DNA of 12,114 nucleotides from Planctomycetota bacterium (GCA_023135255.1 JAGLTN010000272.1:1-12114), one strand, 5' to 3'. Positions 1-10,896 are shown, numbered from the stretch's first letter. Notes: generated by a model from the letters alone, not told the origin. A program made the numbers and translations.

Positions 1-1496
1 GGGGATATGAAAGAACCGATTATCATCATTACTACAGATGAGGCAACGACTATAAGGCCTATAATCGCACTTGAGACGTCCATCCCAAATAAATTCTGTA
101 CAGGTTTAAGCCCAAGGACAGCCCCGGAGCCACAAACCAGAGCAAGATATGCACCGAGCGTACTTGCTCTTTTCCAATAGAGTCCTAAAGCTAAGAGAGC
201 AAATGCTCCGGTAGAATATATTGCTCCTGAAATTGCTATGTAGTCCCAGAGGTCCTGACCAAGAGGATACCACAGGCCCCACACCAGAACAAATATGCCT
301 ATGAGGATTATAAAAATTCTTGTAAGCAGAAGCCTTGTTTTTGAAGATAAGTCTTTTTTGAACCATGGCGCTACGACATCCTGAGTTAATACGGAAGACC
401 AGCAAAGCAGATAGCTGTCATGTGTGGACATGAAAGCAGCTAACATTCCAGCTGTTATTATTCCGATGAAACCGGCGGGGAGTATCTGGCTGAAGAAAAC
501 GGGCATTGCCTTTAATGTTGTTTGAGCGTCTGCAAGATTTCCACCTGGTAAGAAAATTTCTTTCAGTTGAGGTGTGTTGACGATGTAAACAAAAGCGCAT
601 ATGCCGAAGAAGTATGGAAACAGAAAACGAATGAGAAACCCGATCGAAGATAGAGTATAAATTCTCTTTACAATCTTTACGCTTTCTGCTGAGCAAGCTC
701 TCATTACAGATGTCTGCCAGATGGCGCAGCTGACGAGACCTAAGAAGAACATCCATACGATATAAGATAATCCAAACCCCTGTTCGTTTAGAGGGTTAAA
801 ACCTGCTTCGCCCTGAAATTTTGCAACGGTATCTATTATGTTTGACCAACCAAGATAGTTTATGGAAAATAAGCTTGCGGCGAGCAGACTAAACGACAGG
901 ACAACGAACTGAATATAGTCGAGGATTACAATTGAGACCATTCCGCCGAGGGTTGTGTAGATCAATACCATTGTAAGCAGGACGGTCATTACAATTTTGA
1001 GATGCATTGGGTTTTGCATTCCCATGACAGCAGTGACAAATAGAGCTCCTGCTTTTAAGAACATTCCCATGTTTAATATTCCGGAAAAGGCAAGAATTGT
1101 TCCGCCGAGTAGCCTTACACCTCTGCTATACCTTTTTTCATAAAATTCAGGTATCGTCATGACTTTGAGCCTTCTCAGGGGTACTACGATAAAGCCTGTG
1201 AGTCCTACAATGAGTGTGACAATAGCAGCGGCAAAGGCAATGTGGAATGCTGCAAACCCTCCGGTAAAGCCTTTTTGTGCGGCGTACATTACGGTTATCA
1301 GACCCATCTCTGTTCCTATCATGGTTGCGATCGCGAGGAAAGTTTTAAGACCTCTTCCTGCGACCATAAAGTCTGTGGCGTTGGCGATGTATTTTCTGAT
1401 ATATGAGCCGATGCAGACAACAATGATGAGATAGCCAATGACAATGCACCAGTCAATTGCACTAAAATTAGTCTGAATGATATTGCTGGGGTTCAC
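1..1496 (-). CDS. Sodium:solute symporter (SSS family), 3' end beyond window
   Basis: Inner-membrane transporter of the SSS family (SGLT/PutP type), which couples sodium entry to uptake of a sugar or other small solute. I translated it from a GTG at 1496 and obtained 498 residues with no stop before the left edge, so the C-terminus is missing. Many hydrophobic segments are visible. Family marks include an AGR motif near residue 46, TTLGGM...LDYIQ at 181-196 and STHDS at 357-361, which lies in the transmembrane segment that carries the Na2 sodium site in this family. The GTG start is chosen because AGGAGA sits just upstream, and the frame meets a stop further upstream with no ATG between. It lies 30 bases after the URO-D-like gene and is probably the last visible member of the GH120 operon, importing a product of the exported hydrolases. 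The substrate cannot be read from sequence. Confidence 0.93.
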   Translation of the reverse strand, partial: MNPSNIIQTNFSAIDWCIVIGYLIIVVCIGSYIRKYIANATDFMVAGRGLKTFLAIATMIGTEMGLITVMYAAQKGFTGGFAAFHIAFAAAIVTLIVGLTGFIVVPLRRLKVMTIPEFYEKRYSRGVRLLGGTILAFSGILNMGMFLKAGALFVTAVMGMQNPMHLKIVMTVLLTMVLIYTTLGGMVSIVILDYIQFVVLSFSLLAASLFSINYLGWSNIIDTVAKFQGEAGFNPLNEQGFGLSYIVWMFFLGLVSCAIWQTSVMRACSAESVKIVKRIYTLSSIGFLIRFLFPYFFGICAFVYIVNTPQLKEIFLPGGNLADAQTTLKAMPVFFSQILPAGFIGIITAGMLAAFMSTHDSYLLCWSSVLTQDVVAPWFKKDLSSKTRLLLTRIFIILIGIFVLVWGLWYPLGQDLWDYIAISGAIYSTGAFALLALGLYWKRASTLGAYLALVCGSGAVLGLKPVQNLFGMDVSSAIIGLIVVASSVVMMIIGSFIS

Positions 1497-1500
1497 AGTA

Positions 1501-1506
1501 TCTCCT
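1501..1506 (-). promoter_or_regulatory. Shine-Dalgarno site for the GTG-started symporter
   Basis: AGGAGA on the minus strand, four to five bases before GTG at 1496. This near-consensus site fixes the non-ATG start of the symporter; there is no other start codon in frame between it and the upstream stop. Confidence 0.7.
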
Positions 1507-1526
1507 AAATAGTAAGATATCAATTA

Positions 1527-2675
1527 TTAAGCGTCTGATAACCAACGACTAAGTTCGATGGTTTTATATATATTGCCGTTAGCAGGTAGTATGTCTCCAA
1601 TATTGAGGATAACTTTACCCGCGAGAGCTTTGATAATTCTTTTTGCAAAGGTTATTATTTCCTCGTTGGTGTAGTTTTCTACGAAGAAGATGGCAGGGAC
1701 GCCGCAATAAGCAGCCATATTATCGTTCATTGCCTGGGGCAGCTCTTCTACCTGGTAGTTTGTCATAGGTGCGGGGGTGCAGCCGTCGAGCAGATCGAAG
1801 CTGCTTTTTTTGACGAGATCGAAAAGGGCTTTGAAGTTGCCATCGAGGTGTGTTGAGAATATTTTATTTTTCTTGTGCAGGATGTCACCTGCTTTTTGAT
1901 AGAAGGGAGTGCAGTATTTTTCGTACCAGATAGGGTTTAATATTTGCTGGTCAGCGTGGTCAGAAAGTATTGCAATATCTGCGGGGCTATCTGCGGCGAG
2001 TTTTACCAGTTGGGTATCAATTGCTGTTTGTGCCTGCAGGATTTCATCGATTATTTGGGGTTTGTCCATCATGGTATAAGCTGTCTTTTCAAGCCCTGCG
2101 TATTCTTCAACTATTTTGCCGAAGGGAGATCGCCAGAGTACTATATCGGCTATGCCTAAATCACCTATCTGGTTTAAGATATTTTGGATGTGCTGGTAGT
2201 CGGCTATTGGTTTTGTGTTTTTGATAACGTGCAGTAGGGTTTTCCAGTCACTTTCATTTTCTATGAAAAGTTTTACAGGGCAGAGGCTTCCATCATTTGC
2301 TATGCTGTCAATTCTGCTTATAGTTCCAATGGGGGTTTTGAATTCTTTGGTAATCTGTTTATCAGTGATGTGCTGATTTAAAGTGCAGTTTTCATATTCA
2401 AATCGGCACCAGTCGTAAATGTGGACATGGAGTCCCCAATTGAAATTTCTGTAAAAGTCGAGATATGTCCAGTCTGCAAATTCTTTCGGCATTGTGCCGG
2501 GGTTTTTGTTTATTTCCATGTTGTCTGAAATCAGGCATCCGGTCGGTATTTTGTGGCTTTGGGTTATATCTTTAAGCCTTTTGTCCTTATACCATTCGCT
2601 GATATCAGGGGAAAAGAGGTTTTTGTCCGTCTTTTTCCCTGTCAGAATATTCATAGCAATTTGTTTTGGGGTCAA
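1527..2675 (-). CDS. Uroporphyrinogen decarboxylase-like (URO-D/MtaA fold) protein
   Basis: A 382-residue cytoplasmic protein without signal peptide. It resembles the URO-D superfamily, which holds true uroporphyrinogen decarboxylases (HemE) and corrinoid/cobalamin methyltransferases such as MtaA and CmuA. Family-like stretches are SDHADQQILNP at 238-248, THLDGN at 275-280, LLDGCTPAP at 295-303 and NIGDILPANGN at 358-368. In MtaA-type enzymes a HxC pair plus a later Cys bind zinc; here the pair reads His276-Leu-Asp278 and no Cys is seen at the expected late position, so the chemistry may differ. It is unlikely to be HemE, because the N-terminal part is unlike that family and the neighbours are glycan genes. 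The start is TTG with AGGAT seven bases upstream; the first internal ATG (residue 8, at 2654) has no such site. It lies 18 bases after the GH109-like gene in the same operon. Function unknown; no corrinoid protein is encoded nearby. Confidence 0.8.
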   Translation of the reverse strand: MTPKQIAMNILTGKKTDKNLFSPDISEWYKDKRLKDITQSHKIPTGCLISDNMEINKNPGTMPKEFADWTYLDFYRNFNWGLHVHIYDWCRFEYENCTLNQHITDKQITKEFKTPIGTISRIDSIANDGSLCPVKLFIENESDWKTLLHVIKNTKPIADYQHIQNILNQIGDLGIADIVLWRSPFGKIVEEYAGLEKTAYTMMDKPQIIDEILQAQTAIDTQLVKLAADSPADIAILSDHADQQILNPIWYEKYCTPFYQKAGDILHKKNKIFSTHLDGNFKALFDLVKKSSFDLLDGCTPAPMTNYQVEELPQAMNDNMAAYCGVPAIFFVENYTNEEIITFAKRIIKALAGKVILNIGDILPANGNIYKTIELSRWLSDA

Positions 2676-2681
2676 TTTGTT

Positions 2682-2686
2682 ATCCT
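2682..2686 (-). promoter_or_regulatory. Shine-Dalgarno site supporting the TTG start of the URO-D-like gene
   Basis: AGGAT on the minus strand, six bases before TTG at 2675 and inside the 18-base gap after the preceding stop. The downstream ATG at 2654 lacks a comparable site, so the TTG is preferred. Confidence 0.6.
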
Positions 2687-2693
2687 AAACTTA

Positions 2694-4025
2694 TTAAACA
2701 CCAAAAGCTGGTTTTTTTGTTTTCCACTTTCCGCGGGTGAAGTCTGGTACTTTTACTGGCTTGCTGCCGGAAGCTATGGACTTTTCTGAAAGCGGGCCTG
2801 TAACGCACATTGCTACCGAGTCGTAAACATCGATGGGGGTTTGAGTTTTGTTTCTTACAGCTTCTACGAAGAGCATAAGCTCAAGCGGGTCAGTTCCGCC
2901 ATGGGAGTCACCAAGGTCCCTGCTTTTGGTCCATTTGTGTTCATATTCTTTTTCGTAAGGAGCAAAAGGTTCCCATTGGTAGTGTCCTGGAGTTTTATCT
3001 GCGATGTAAACGCTTTTTCTTTCAGCCCCAGCGGTGTCTCCGCCCATTTCATTGTATAGGCCTCTTGTTCCCTGTACCATCCAGCGGTTAGCGTATGGTC
3101 TGGGCACCTGCATGTCATAATTTATGACGATGGTTTTGCCTTTTTTGGTTTTGATTACGGTTGTCACTATGTCGCCTTGAGCGAATTTACGTTTTGCGTT
3201 TGGGTGGTCCGGCCCGAACCTTCGGACAAAGCTGTCGTTTATTCCGAAGCTTTTTGATGCTGTTGAAGTCAGGTAGTCGTAGTAGTCGCCACAGCCAATA
3301 TCTAACCAGCTAAATACCGGGCCAAGCTGATGGGATGGGTATTGATCCCTGTTGTGTTTTACTAAAAACTTTGCACCCCATTTGTCATCGCCGGTTTCTT
3401 TGTCAAAGAACCAGTGATCTACGCAGTCGTGGCTGTGTGCACAATGGCAATGGATGATGTCGCCGAGCAGGCCTTTGCGAATCATGTTCAGTACAGCGAG
3501 GTTGTCTTTTCTAAAGCTCCAGTTTTCGAGCATCATGCAGGGGACCTTTGTTTTCTCATGAGTATTTACAAGATCCCAGCAATCTTTTAATGTCCATGTG
3601 CAGGGGACTTCGACACCAGCGTATTTGCCCGCTTTCATTGCGTCGACAGCCATTGGAGTGTGCCAGTCCCAGGGGGTTGCTATTATGACGGCATCGAGGT
3701 CATCTCTTTCGAGAAGTTTTTTGTATGCGTATTCATCTTCAAAGTAGCCTTGCGGTTTTTTTTGGCCTTTGGATGTGACCATATTCTGTGCGGCAGCGAG
3801 GTTTTGTTTGTTTATGTCACAGACGGCGGGTATTTCTACGTTTTTCACATAGTTTAACATTACGCCCATAAGGCTTCTGCCGCGGTTGCCTGTTCCTATG
3901 AAACCAACTTTTACTATTTTATCCTGAGCTGCAAAGGTTGGTTTGATTTTTATAGATGCCAGGGCTAATCCTAAAGCAGCAGCGGTGTTGGCTTTGAGGA
4001 AATCTCTGCGATTAAGTGGTGCCAT
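2694..4025 (-). CDS. Tat-exported Gfo/Idh/MocA protein, GH109-like NAD-dependent glycosidase
   Basis: A 443-residue protein with a Tat signal: NRRDFLK at 5-11, then a hydrophobic stretch, with likely cleavage near residue 32-33. A Rossmann NAD site follows (GFIGTGNRG, 41-49) and then the Gfo/Idh/MocA C-terminal domain. Several segments match my memory of GH109 (alpha-N-acetylgalactosaminidase) rather than ordinary dehydrogenases: EVPCTWTL at 139-146, MMLENWSF at 164-171, SHQLGP at 231-236, PRPYANR at 308-314, HGGTD at 375-379, DVYDS at 399-403 and VPDFTRGKW at 426-434. GH109 enzymes keep NAD bound and cleave by oxidation, elimination, addition and reduction. Tat export of a folded, cofactor-loaded enzyme fits. 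ATG at 4025 has AAGGAGA eight bases upstream. It sits 44 bases after the GH120 gene. Substrate is uncertain; an oxidoreductase acting on a released sugar is the main alternative. Confidence 0.85.
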   Translation of the reverse strand: MAPLNRRDFLKANTAAALGLALASIKIKPTFAAQDKIVKVGFIGTGNRGRSLMGVMLNYVKNVEIPAVCDINKQNLAAAQNMVTSKGQKKPQGYFEDEYAYKKLLERDDLDAVIIATPWDWHTPMAVDAMKAGKYAGVEVPCTWTLKDCWDLVNTHEKTKVPCMMLENWSFRKDNLAVLNMIRKGLLGDIIHCHCAHSHDCVDHWFFDKETGDDKWGAKFLVKHNRDQYPSHQLGPVFSWLDIGCGDYYDYLTSTASKSFGINDSFVRRFGPDHPNAKRKFAQGDIVTTVIKTKKGKTIVINYDMQVPRPYANRWMVQGTRGLYNEMGGDTAGAERKSVYIADKTPGHYQWEPFAPYEKEYEHKWTKSRDLGDSHGGTDPLELMLFVEAVRNKTQTPIDVYDSVAMCVTGPLSEKSIASGSKPVKVPDFTRGKWKTKKPAFGV

Positions 4026-4069
4026 TTTATACTTCTCCTTTTGTATTAAATTACAATTTTATATTTATA

Positions 4070-5935
4070 TTAGTTATTTTCCCAGACTTTGATAGTATTT
4101 TTCCCGATTTTTAGTTTCTGAAAAGGTCCCGCAGAAGGATCAGAAGCTTTTCTTTTATTGCTGAAATAATCGAAACATATTTTCAATGGCGAACCATCTG
4201 GGTTTTCAAAGGGTGCATATGTTACTACGGCTTGGCCGAGCAGTTCGGTTGTTACGAGCTTATGGTTCCAATCGGTTTTAAGTTCCGGTAAGGTGATGTT
4301 CAGATAAACAGCACCATTTTTTTCAACGAGTTTAACCTTCGGATCAAACTGAGGCAGGTTAACAAAGTTAATTTCCCCATCGTAGGGTTTTGCTTCCTTG
4401 AGGTAAACATTGCCATCAACAGATATTGGATACTTAGCGTTTTTATAAGCATCGAGTCCGGTATTGCCAGCAATGATATTGTTGTAGAATCTGTTGTCTC
4501 CTCCGCCAATGTCGCTTAGGCCTACGAGCTCGGTCGAGTGAGGCTTGTGGTATGGTGTTCGGCGAGTTCCTCCACTTCGAGAGATTTTGCCCATGATCAG
4601 GTTATGTGCAAATGTTCCGCCTTGGGACCAGTCAACAATTGAGCTTGGAGATAGAAAAATATTGTTGTCTACAACGTATGGCCCGTGGTTTACCTCTGCA
4701 AAGAGGTCCATTTGGAAATTATCGTGCATGAGATTGTTGCTGACTCGAGTTCCCTGAGTCATCCAGTCCAACCACAGCCCTTTGTCTGAGTGATGGAGGT
4801 GGTTATTACTAATTATCGTGTCGATAGCGGCATGGATCTTGATGGCTCCGGTTTCTGCGCCAACGAACTGTCTTTTTCTCTGAATGTTATATATGTGGTT
4901 TCCAGTTATCTGGCTGAATATCGCACCGAGGCTGCCGCATATCCCAGCTGCTTCACAATCGTAAATCGTATTGTTTCTTACTATGTGTGAACCAATGTTT
5001 TCTTTTGACCAGCCTATTTTCAAGGCCCGTATAACAACTTCGATGTAATGGATGTCGCCGCCTTTTTTTGTATCATTTAACCAGACATTGTGACCGGTCT
5101 TGCGGTCTTTGCCCAGAGTAATGCCGACACATTTTGAATTTCTTACTACGTTGTTTTCGATAATCCAGCCTTTACTCCAATGTGTGCCAATTAAGCCTAT
5201 TTGCTCAGCTGTGGGTGCTGCCCATTGCGTGGCGGCCTGACTCATATGGAAGCCTTGTATGGTGATGTAGTTTTTGCCTGGGGTATCGGGATAGAAACAG
5301 CTTGGGCGGACATTTATTTCTACCAGTTCCTTATTAGGGTTGGCATCGTGAAAATTCGCCCATATGGTTGTGTTCTGCTCATCGCTTTGGCAATGCCAGG
5401 TGTAAGTGGAAGCTTCTTTGTCCAAGGCATCCTTATATGGTTTTGGGTTCAGGACTTCCTTGAGCTTTGCTTTTTCGAATAGGGAGTTGCCGTTGAGATA
5501 AACCTCTCCGGTGTGATGATTCTGTTCTTTTTTATAGAACCAATCACCATTGATCAAATCCTTATATGGGTTGTAGTTACCAAAAAATGAATTGGGAATG
5601 ATTACCTTCCAGACGCCTTGCTGGAGCTTTTCCCAACCGGTGATGACTTCAGAGCCTTTGATCTCGACCTTATCGCCTTTGGCAGCACGGTAGACTATCC
5701 TTTTCGTATCAGAGCTTCCACCCCGAGGTGGGGTTATTCGTTCCCGATAAGTTCCATTATGAACAGTGATGATATCGCCAGGCTGTGCGATCTCGGCGGC
5801 GGCTGAGATAGTCCTGTAGGGCATTGAAGCGGAACCTTTATTTTGATCATTGCCTTTGATGGAAACATGATATTCTTTGGCTGAGGCTCCAGTAGTCATT
5901 ACCAGAAGGCAAAACAACAAGTAAATAGCTTTCAT
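4070..5935 (-). CDS. Exported right-handed beta-helix glycosidase, GH120 beta-xylosidase family
   Basis: A 621-residue protein with a Sec signal peptide (1-19, ending GASA before KEYH) and a beta-helix built from repeated 'NN.I' turns. From memory it aligns along most of its length with Thermoanaerobacterium XylC, the GH120 type enzyme of about 640 residues. Shared blocks include IPNSFFG (113-119), VEINVRPSCFYP (205-216), HWSKGWIIENN (252-262), GSHIVRNNTIYD (315-326), GLWLDW (386-391) and HGPYVVD (417-423). The catalytic pair of GH120 maps to Asp390 (nucleophile) and Glu414 (acid/base). GH120 enzymes are retaining beta-xylosidases acting on xylobiose and short xylo-oligosaccharides. XylC has no signal peptide as I recall it, whereas this protein should work in the periplasm or outside. 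ATG at 5935 has AAGGGG upstream. It is the first gene of the operon. Family call fairly sure; substrate inferred. Confidence 0.88.
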   Translation of the reverse strand: MKAIYLLFCLLVMTTGASAKEYHVSIKGNDQNKGSASMPYRTISAAAEIAQPGDIITVHNGTYRERITPPRGGSSDTKRIVYRAAKGDKVEIKGSEVITGWEKLQQGVWKVIIPNSFFGNYNPYKDLINGDWFYKKEQNHHTGEVYLNGNSLFEKAKLKEVLNPKPYKDALDKEASTYTWHCQSDEQNTTIWANFHDANPNKELVEINVRPSCFYPDTPGKNYITIQGFHMSQAATQWAAPTAEQIGLIGTHWSKGWIIENNVVRNSKCVGITLGKDRKTGHNVWLNDTKKGGDIHYIEVVIRALKIGWSKENIGSHIVRNNTIYDCEAAGICGSLGAIFSQITGNHIYNIQRKRQFVGAETGAIKIHAAIDTIISNNHLHHSDKGLWLDWMTQGTRVSNNLMHDNFQMDLFAEVNHGPYVVDNNIFLSPSSIVDWSQGGTFAHNLIMGKISRSGGTRRTPYHKPHSTELVGLSDIGGGDNRFYNNIIAGNTGLDAYKNAKYPISVDGNVYLKEAKPYDGEINFVNLPQFDPKVKLVEKNGAVYLNITLPELKTDWNHKLVTTELLGQAVVTYAPFENPDGSPLKICFDYFSNKRKASDPSAGPFQKLKIGKNTIKVWENN

Positions 5936-5984
5936 TTTTTAATCCCCTTTAATTTTGAAAGTTACCTAAGCAAACAAAATGCGA

Positions 5985-6001
5985 TAGAATACAGGATTCT
6001 A
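5985..6001. repeat. Inverted repeat over the GH120 promoter, candidate operator
   Basis: TAGAAT, a five-base spacer, then ATTCTA: perfect six-base arms. The right arm, read on the minus strand, is also the proposed -10 box of the GH120 operon. A dyad in this place could bind a repressor that responds to a sugar. The arms are short and AT-rich, so chance is possible. Confidence 0.35.
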
Positions 6002-6024
6002 ACTTTTTTACAGTTGAACAACAA
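5996..6024 (-). promoter_or_regulatory. Candidate promoter of the GH120 operon
   Basis: On the minus strand TTGTTG (6019-6024), 17 bases, then TAGAAT (5996-6001). The -10 matches the consensus at five of six bases; the -35 is weak. Transcription would start near 5989, giving a leader of about 54 bases before ATG at 5935. The weak -35 suggests dependence on an activator or an alternative sigma factor. Confidence 0.35.
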
Positions 6025-6118
6025 GAATGTTTGCAGAAATATTTTTGGTTTCATGGCGTATAATTATTATTAGCAGAATTGTGTTATCAGATACGAAAAT
6101 AGCCTAAATTGTCAGCTA

Positions 6119-6145
6119 TTTATAAAAGTTGAATAATTTATAAAA
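6119..6145 (+). repeat. Direct repeats TTTATAAAA over the lacZ promoter
   Basis: The nine-mer TTTATAAAA occurs at 6119-6127 and again at 6137-6145, 18 bases apart. The pair flanks and enters the proposed lacZ promoter (-35 at 6129-6134). It may be a regulator site, or only a by-product of AT-rich DNA. Confidence 0.25.
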
Positions 6146-6157
6146 ACAGACTATTAT
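6129..6157 (+). promoter_or_regulatory. Candidate sigma-70 type promoter of lacZ
   Basis: TTGAAT (6129-6134), a 17-base spacer, then TATTAT (6152-6157): four and five of six bases match the consensus with ideal spacing. Start of transcription would be near 6164, leaving a leader of about 44 bases with AAAGGA just before ATG at 6208. Confidence 0.5.
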
Positions 6158-6189
6158 GCTGTTGAAATTTAAAAGATAAGTTGATGTGA

Positions 6190-9396
<3,207 letters not shown>

Positions 9397-9449
9397 GCAA
9401 TGAAAGAGCCTGTTGTTAGGTAATGTGAATTGAAAAATTGTAATACAAA

Positions 9450-9482
9450 AAAAAGCCCGACAGTGTAATCGCCGGGCTTTTT
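9450..9482. terminator. Bidirectional rho-independent terminator between lacZ and metK
   Basis: Arms AAAAAGCCCG (9450-9459) and CGGGCTTTTT (9473-9482) pair perfectly around a 13-base loop. Eight A's lie on the left side and a T run on the right, so U-tracts form in both directions: T5 for lacZ and T8 for metK. This fits the convergent arrangement. It lies about 54 bases past the lacZ stop and 21 past the metK stop. Confidence 0.9.
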
Positions 9483-9503
9483 GTTTATTTGTTTTTTTAT
9501 CAT

Positions 9504-10718
9504 TTACTTTTTGGCGGGCAAGCCGGCTGCTTTTCTTAGTTTGTCAACCATGTCTATTTTTTCCCATGTGAAGATGTCGCCTTTTCTGCCGAAGTGTCCG
9601 CCGTGACTTGTGTTTGAGTAAATAGGTCTATCAAGTTTCAAATGCTTAATCATTCGTTTTGGTGTCAGAGGGAATATTTTCTCTGCTATTTCAGATATTT
9701 TGGCTTCACTTATCTTTGCAGTTCCTTCAGTGTCTATCAGAACAGAGATCGGCTGAGCAACACCGATAGCATAAGAAAGCTGTACTTCGCACTGGTCGGC
9801 GAGTCCTGCAGCTACGATGTTCTTGGCCATATATCTTGCCATGTAGCTTGCAGTTCTGTCAACTTTTGAAGGGTCCTTACCGCTGAAAGCGCCGCCGCCA
9901 TGGCTGCCTCTGCCGCCATAAGTGTCAACGATGATCTTTCTACCAGTTAAACCGCAATCGCCATGCGGGCCGCCAACGACGAATTTACCAGTTGGATTGA
10001 TGTGGTAGATAGTGTTTTTGTCAACGAGTTTCTTAGGCAGTACAGGCAGGATAACCTTTTCAAGGATACCTTTTCTCAGTTGGTTATATTTCACTGCAGG
10101 ACCATGCTGGGTTGATATTACAACAGTATGAATACGTTTTGGTTTGTTGTTCTCATATTCGATAGTTATCTGGCTTTTGCCATCGGGTCTGAGCCAGGGC
10201 AGCTTTTTCGATTGTCTTACCTTTTCCAGCTTTATTGTAAGAGCATGTGCAAGCTGAATCGGCATTGGCATTAACTGAGGCGTTTCCTTACAGGCGTAAC
10301 CAAACATGATTCCCTGGTCGCCGGCACCTTGTTCTTTGTGCAGACCTTTGCCTTCGGTAACACCCTGTGAAATGTCAGGGCTTTGTTTGTCGAGGTTTAC
10401 CATGACAGCACAGTTTTCATAGTCAAATCCCATGTACGGATCGGTGTATCCGATTTTTTTAATGGTATCGCGGACGATTTGAGGGATATCAACAATCGCT
10501 TTTGTTGTTATTTCACCAGCGACTATCACAACGCCGGTAGTTACCATTGTTTCACAGGCAACTCTGCTTTTTGGGTCCTGTTCGAGCATCGCATCAAGTA
10601 TAGCATCTGAAATGCAGTCAGAGACTTTGTCCGGATGTCCCATAGTTACGGATTCGCTTGTGAATAAATATTTTTTCACATCGCAGTGAGAATTACTGTG
10701 AATAGGTTTCTTAACCAT
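9504..10718 (-). CDS. metK: S-adenosylmethionine synthetase (methionine adenosyltransferase)
   Basis: Cytoplasmic enzyme that makes S-adenosylmethionine from methionine and ATP, using magnesium and potassium, usually as a homotetramer. The 404-residue protein matches bacterial MetK throughout. It has the N-terminal ATP-phosphate motif GHPDK (27-31), KQSPDI (111-116), the signature GAGDQG (131-136), [11 protein letters not shown] (173-183), [17 protein letters not shown] (253-269) and the glycine-rich loop [15 protein letters not shown] (274-288). Two oddities: about 14 extra residues before the usual KKYLFTSES start, and Met26 where most MetK proteins carry Glu just before GHPDK. ATG at 10718 is preferred because AAGGAG lies upstream; a GTG at residue 14 has no such site. 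It lies 178 bases after the DUF547 gene with its own candidate promoter. No known SAM riboswitch was recognised in the leader. Confidence 0.97.
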   Translation of the reverse strand: MVKKPIHSNSHCDVKKYLFTSESVTMGHPDKVSDCISDAILDAMLEQDPKSRVACETMVTTGVVIVAGEITTKAIVDIPQIVRDTIKKIGYTDPYMGFDYENCAVMVNLDKQSPDISQGVTEGKGLHKEQGAGDQGIMFGYACKETPQLMPMPIQLAHALTIKLEKVRQSKKLPWLRPDGKSQITIEYENNKPKRIHTVVISTQHGPAVKYNQLRKGILEKVILPVLPKKLVDKNTIYHINPTGKFVVGGPHGDCGLTGRKIIVDTYGGRGSHGGGAFSGKDPSKVDRTASYMARYMAKNIVAAGLADQCEVQLSYAIGVAQPISVLIDTEGTAKISEAKISEIAEKIFPLTPKRMIKHLKLDRPIYSNTSHGGHFGRKGDIFTWEKIDMVDKLRKAAGLPAKK

Positions 10719-10796
10719 CTATCAATTTCTCCTTTTTTGTCAGTAATAAATATTGGGCCTTATAGCCTATATTCTGTTTAATATATGGAATTCCTA

Positions 10797-10824
10797 ATAG
10801 TAAAACTTTTTTAAAGATAGTCAA
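10797..10824 (-). promoter_or_regulatory. Candidate metK promoter
   Basis: On the minus strand TTGACT (10819-10824), a 16-base spacer, then TACTAT (10797-10802): five and four of six bases match the consensus. Transcription would start near 10790, giving a leader of about 70 bases. The leader contains an 11-base near-palindrome (10761-10771, TATAG/CTATA arms around one base) of unknown meaning. The rest of the gap to the DUF547 stop shows no gene and no clear terminator, so some read-through from the DUF547 gene is possible. Confidence 0.45.
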
Positions 10825-10896
10825 ACTATTTTTTTTAAGATTTGCTTATTAAAGAAGCTTGTGCAAGTGTATTTTGGATGTGTCAAGGGTATAAAG

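Noticed and set aside
106..756. Minus-strand open frames of 99 and 112 codons
   Set aside because: They lie out of frame inside the symporter gene, whose own frame is open for 498 codons and gives a clear SSS protein.
1159..1434. Plus-strand 91-codon open frame
   Set aside because: Antisense to the symporter; no ribosome site or recognisable protein.
1527..2675. Calling the URO-D-like gene hemE
   Set aside because: The N-terminal region, the missing HemE-like signature and the glycan operon context do not fit haem synthesis.
5201..5482. Plus-strand 93-codon hydrophobic-looking open frame
   Set aside because: Antisense to the GH120 gene; the sense protein matches a family across this stretch.
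6059..6064. Perfect TATAAT on the plus strand as a second lacZ promoter
   Set aside because: No -35-like hexamer lies 15-19 bases upstream; it is part of an AT-rich run.
10719..10796. SAM riboswitch upstream of metK
   Set aside because: No SAM-I, SAM-II or SAM/SAH consensus segments or suitable multi-helix layout could be recognised.
10838..10866. Terminator after the DUF547 gene
   Set aside because: Only a four-base GCTT/AAGC stem is seen and no T run follows on the minus strand.
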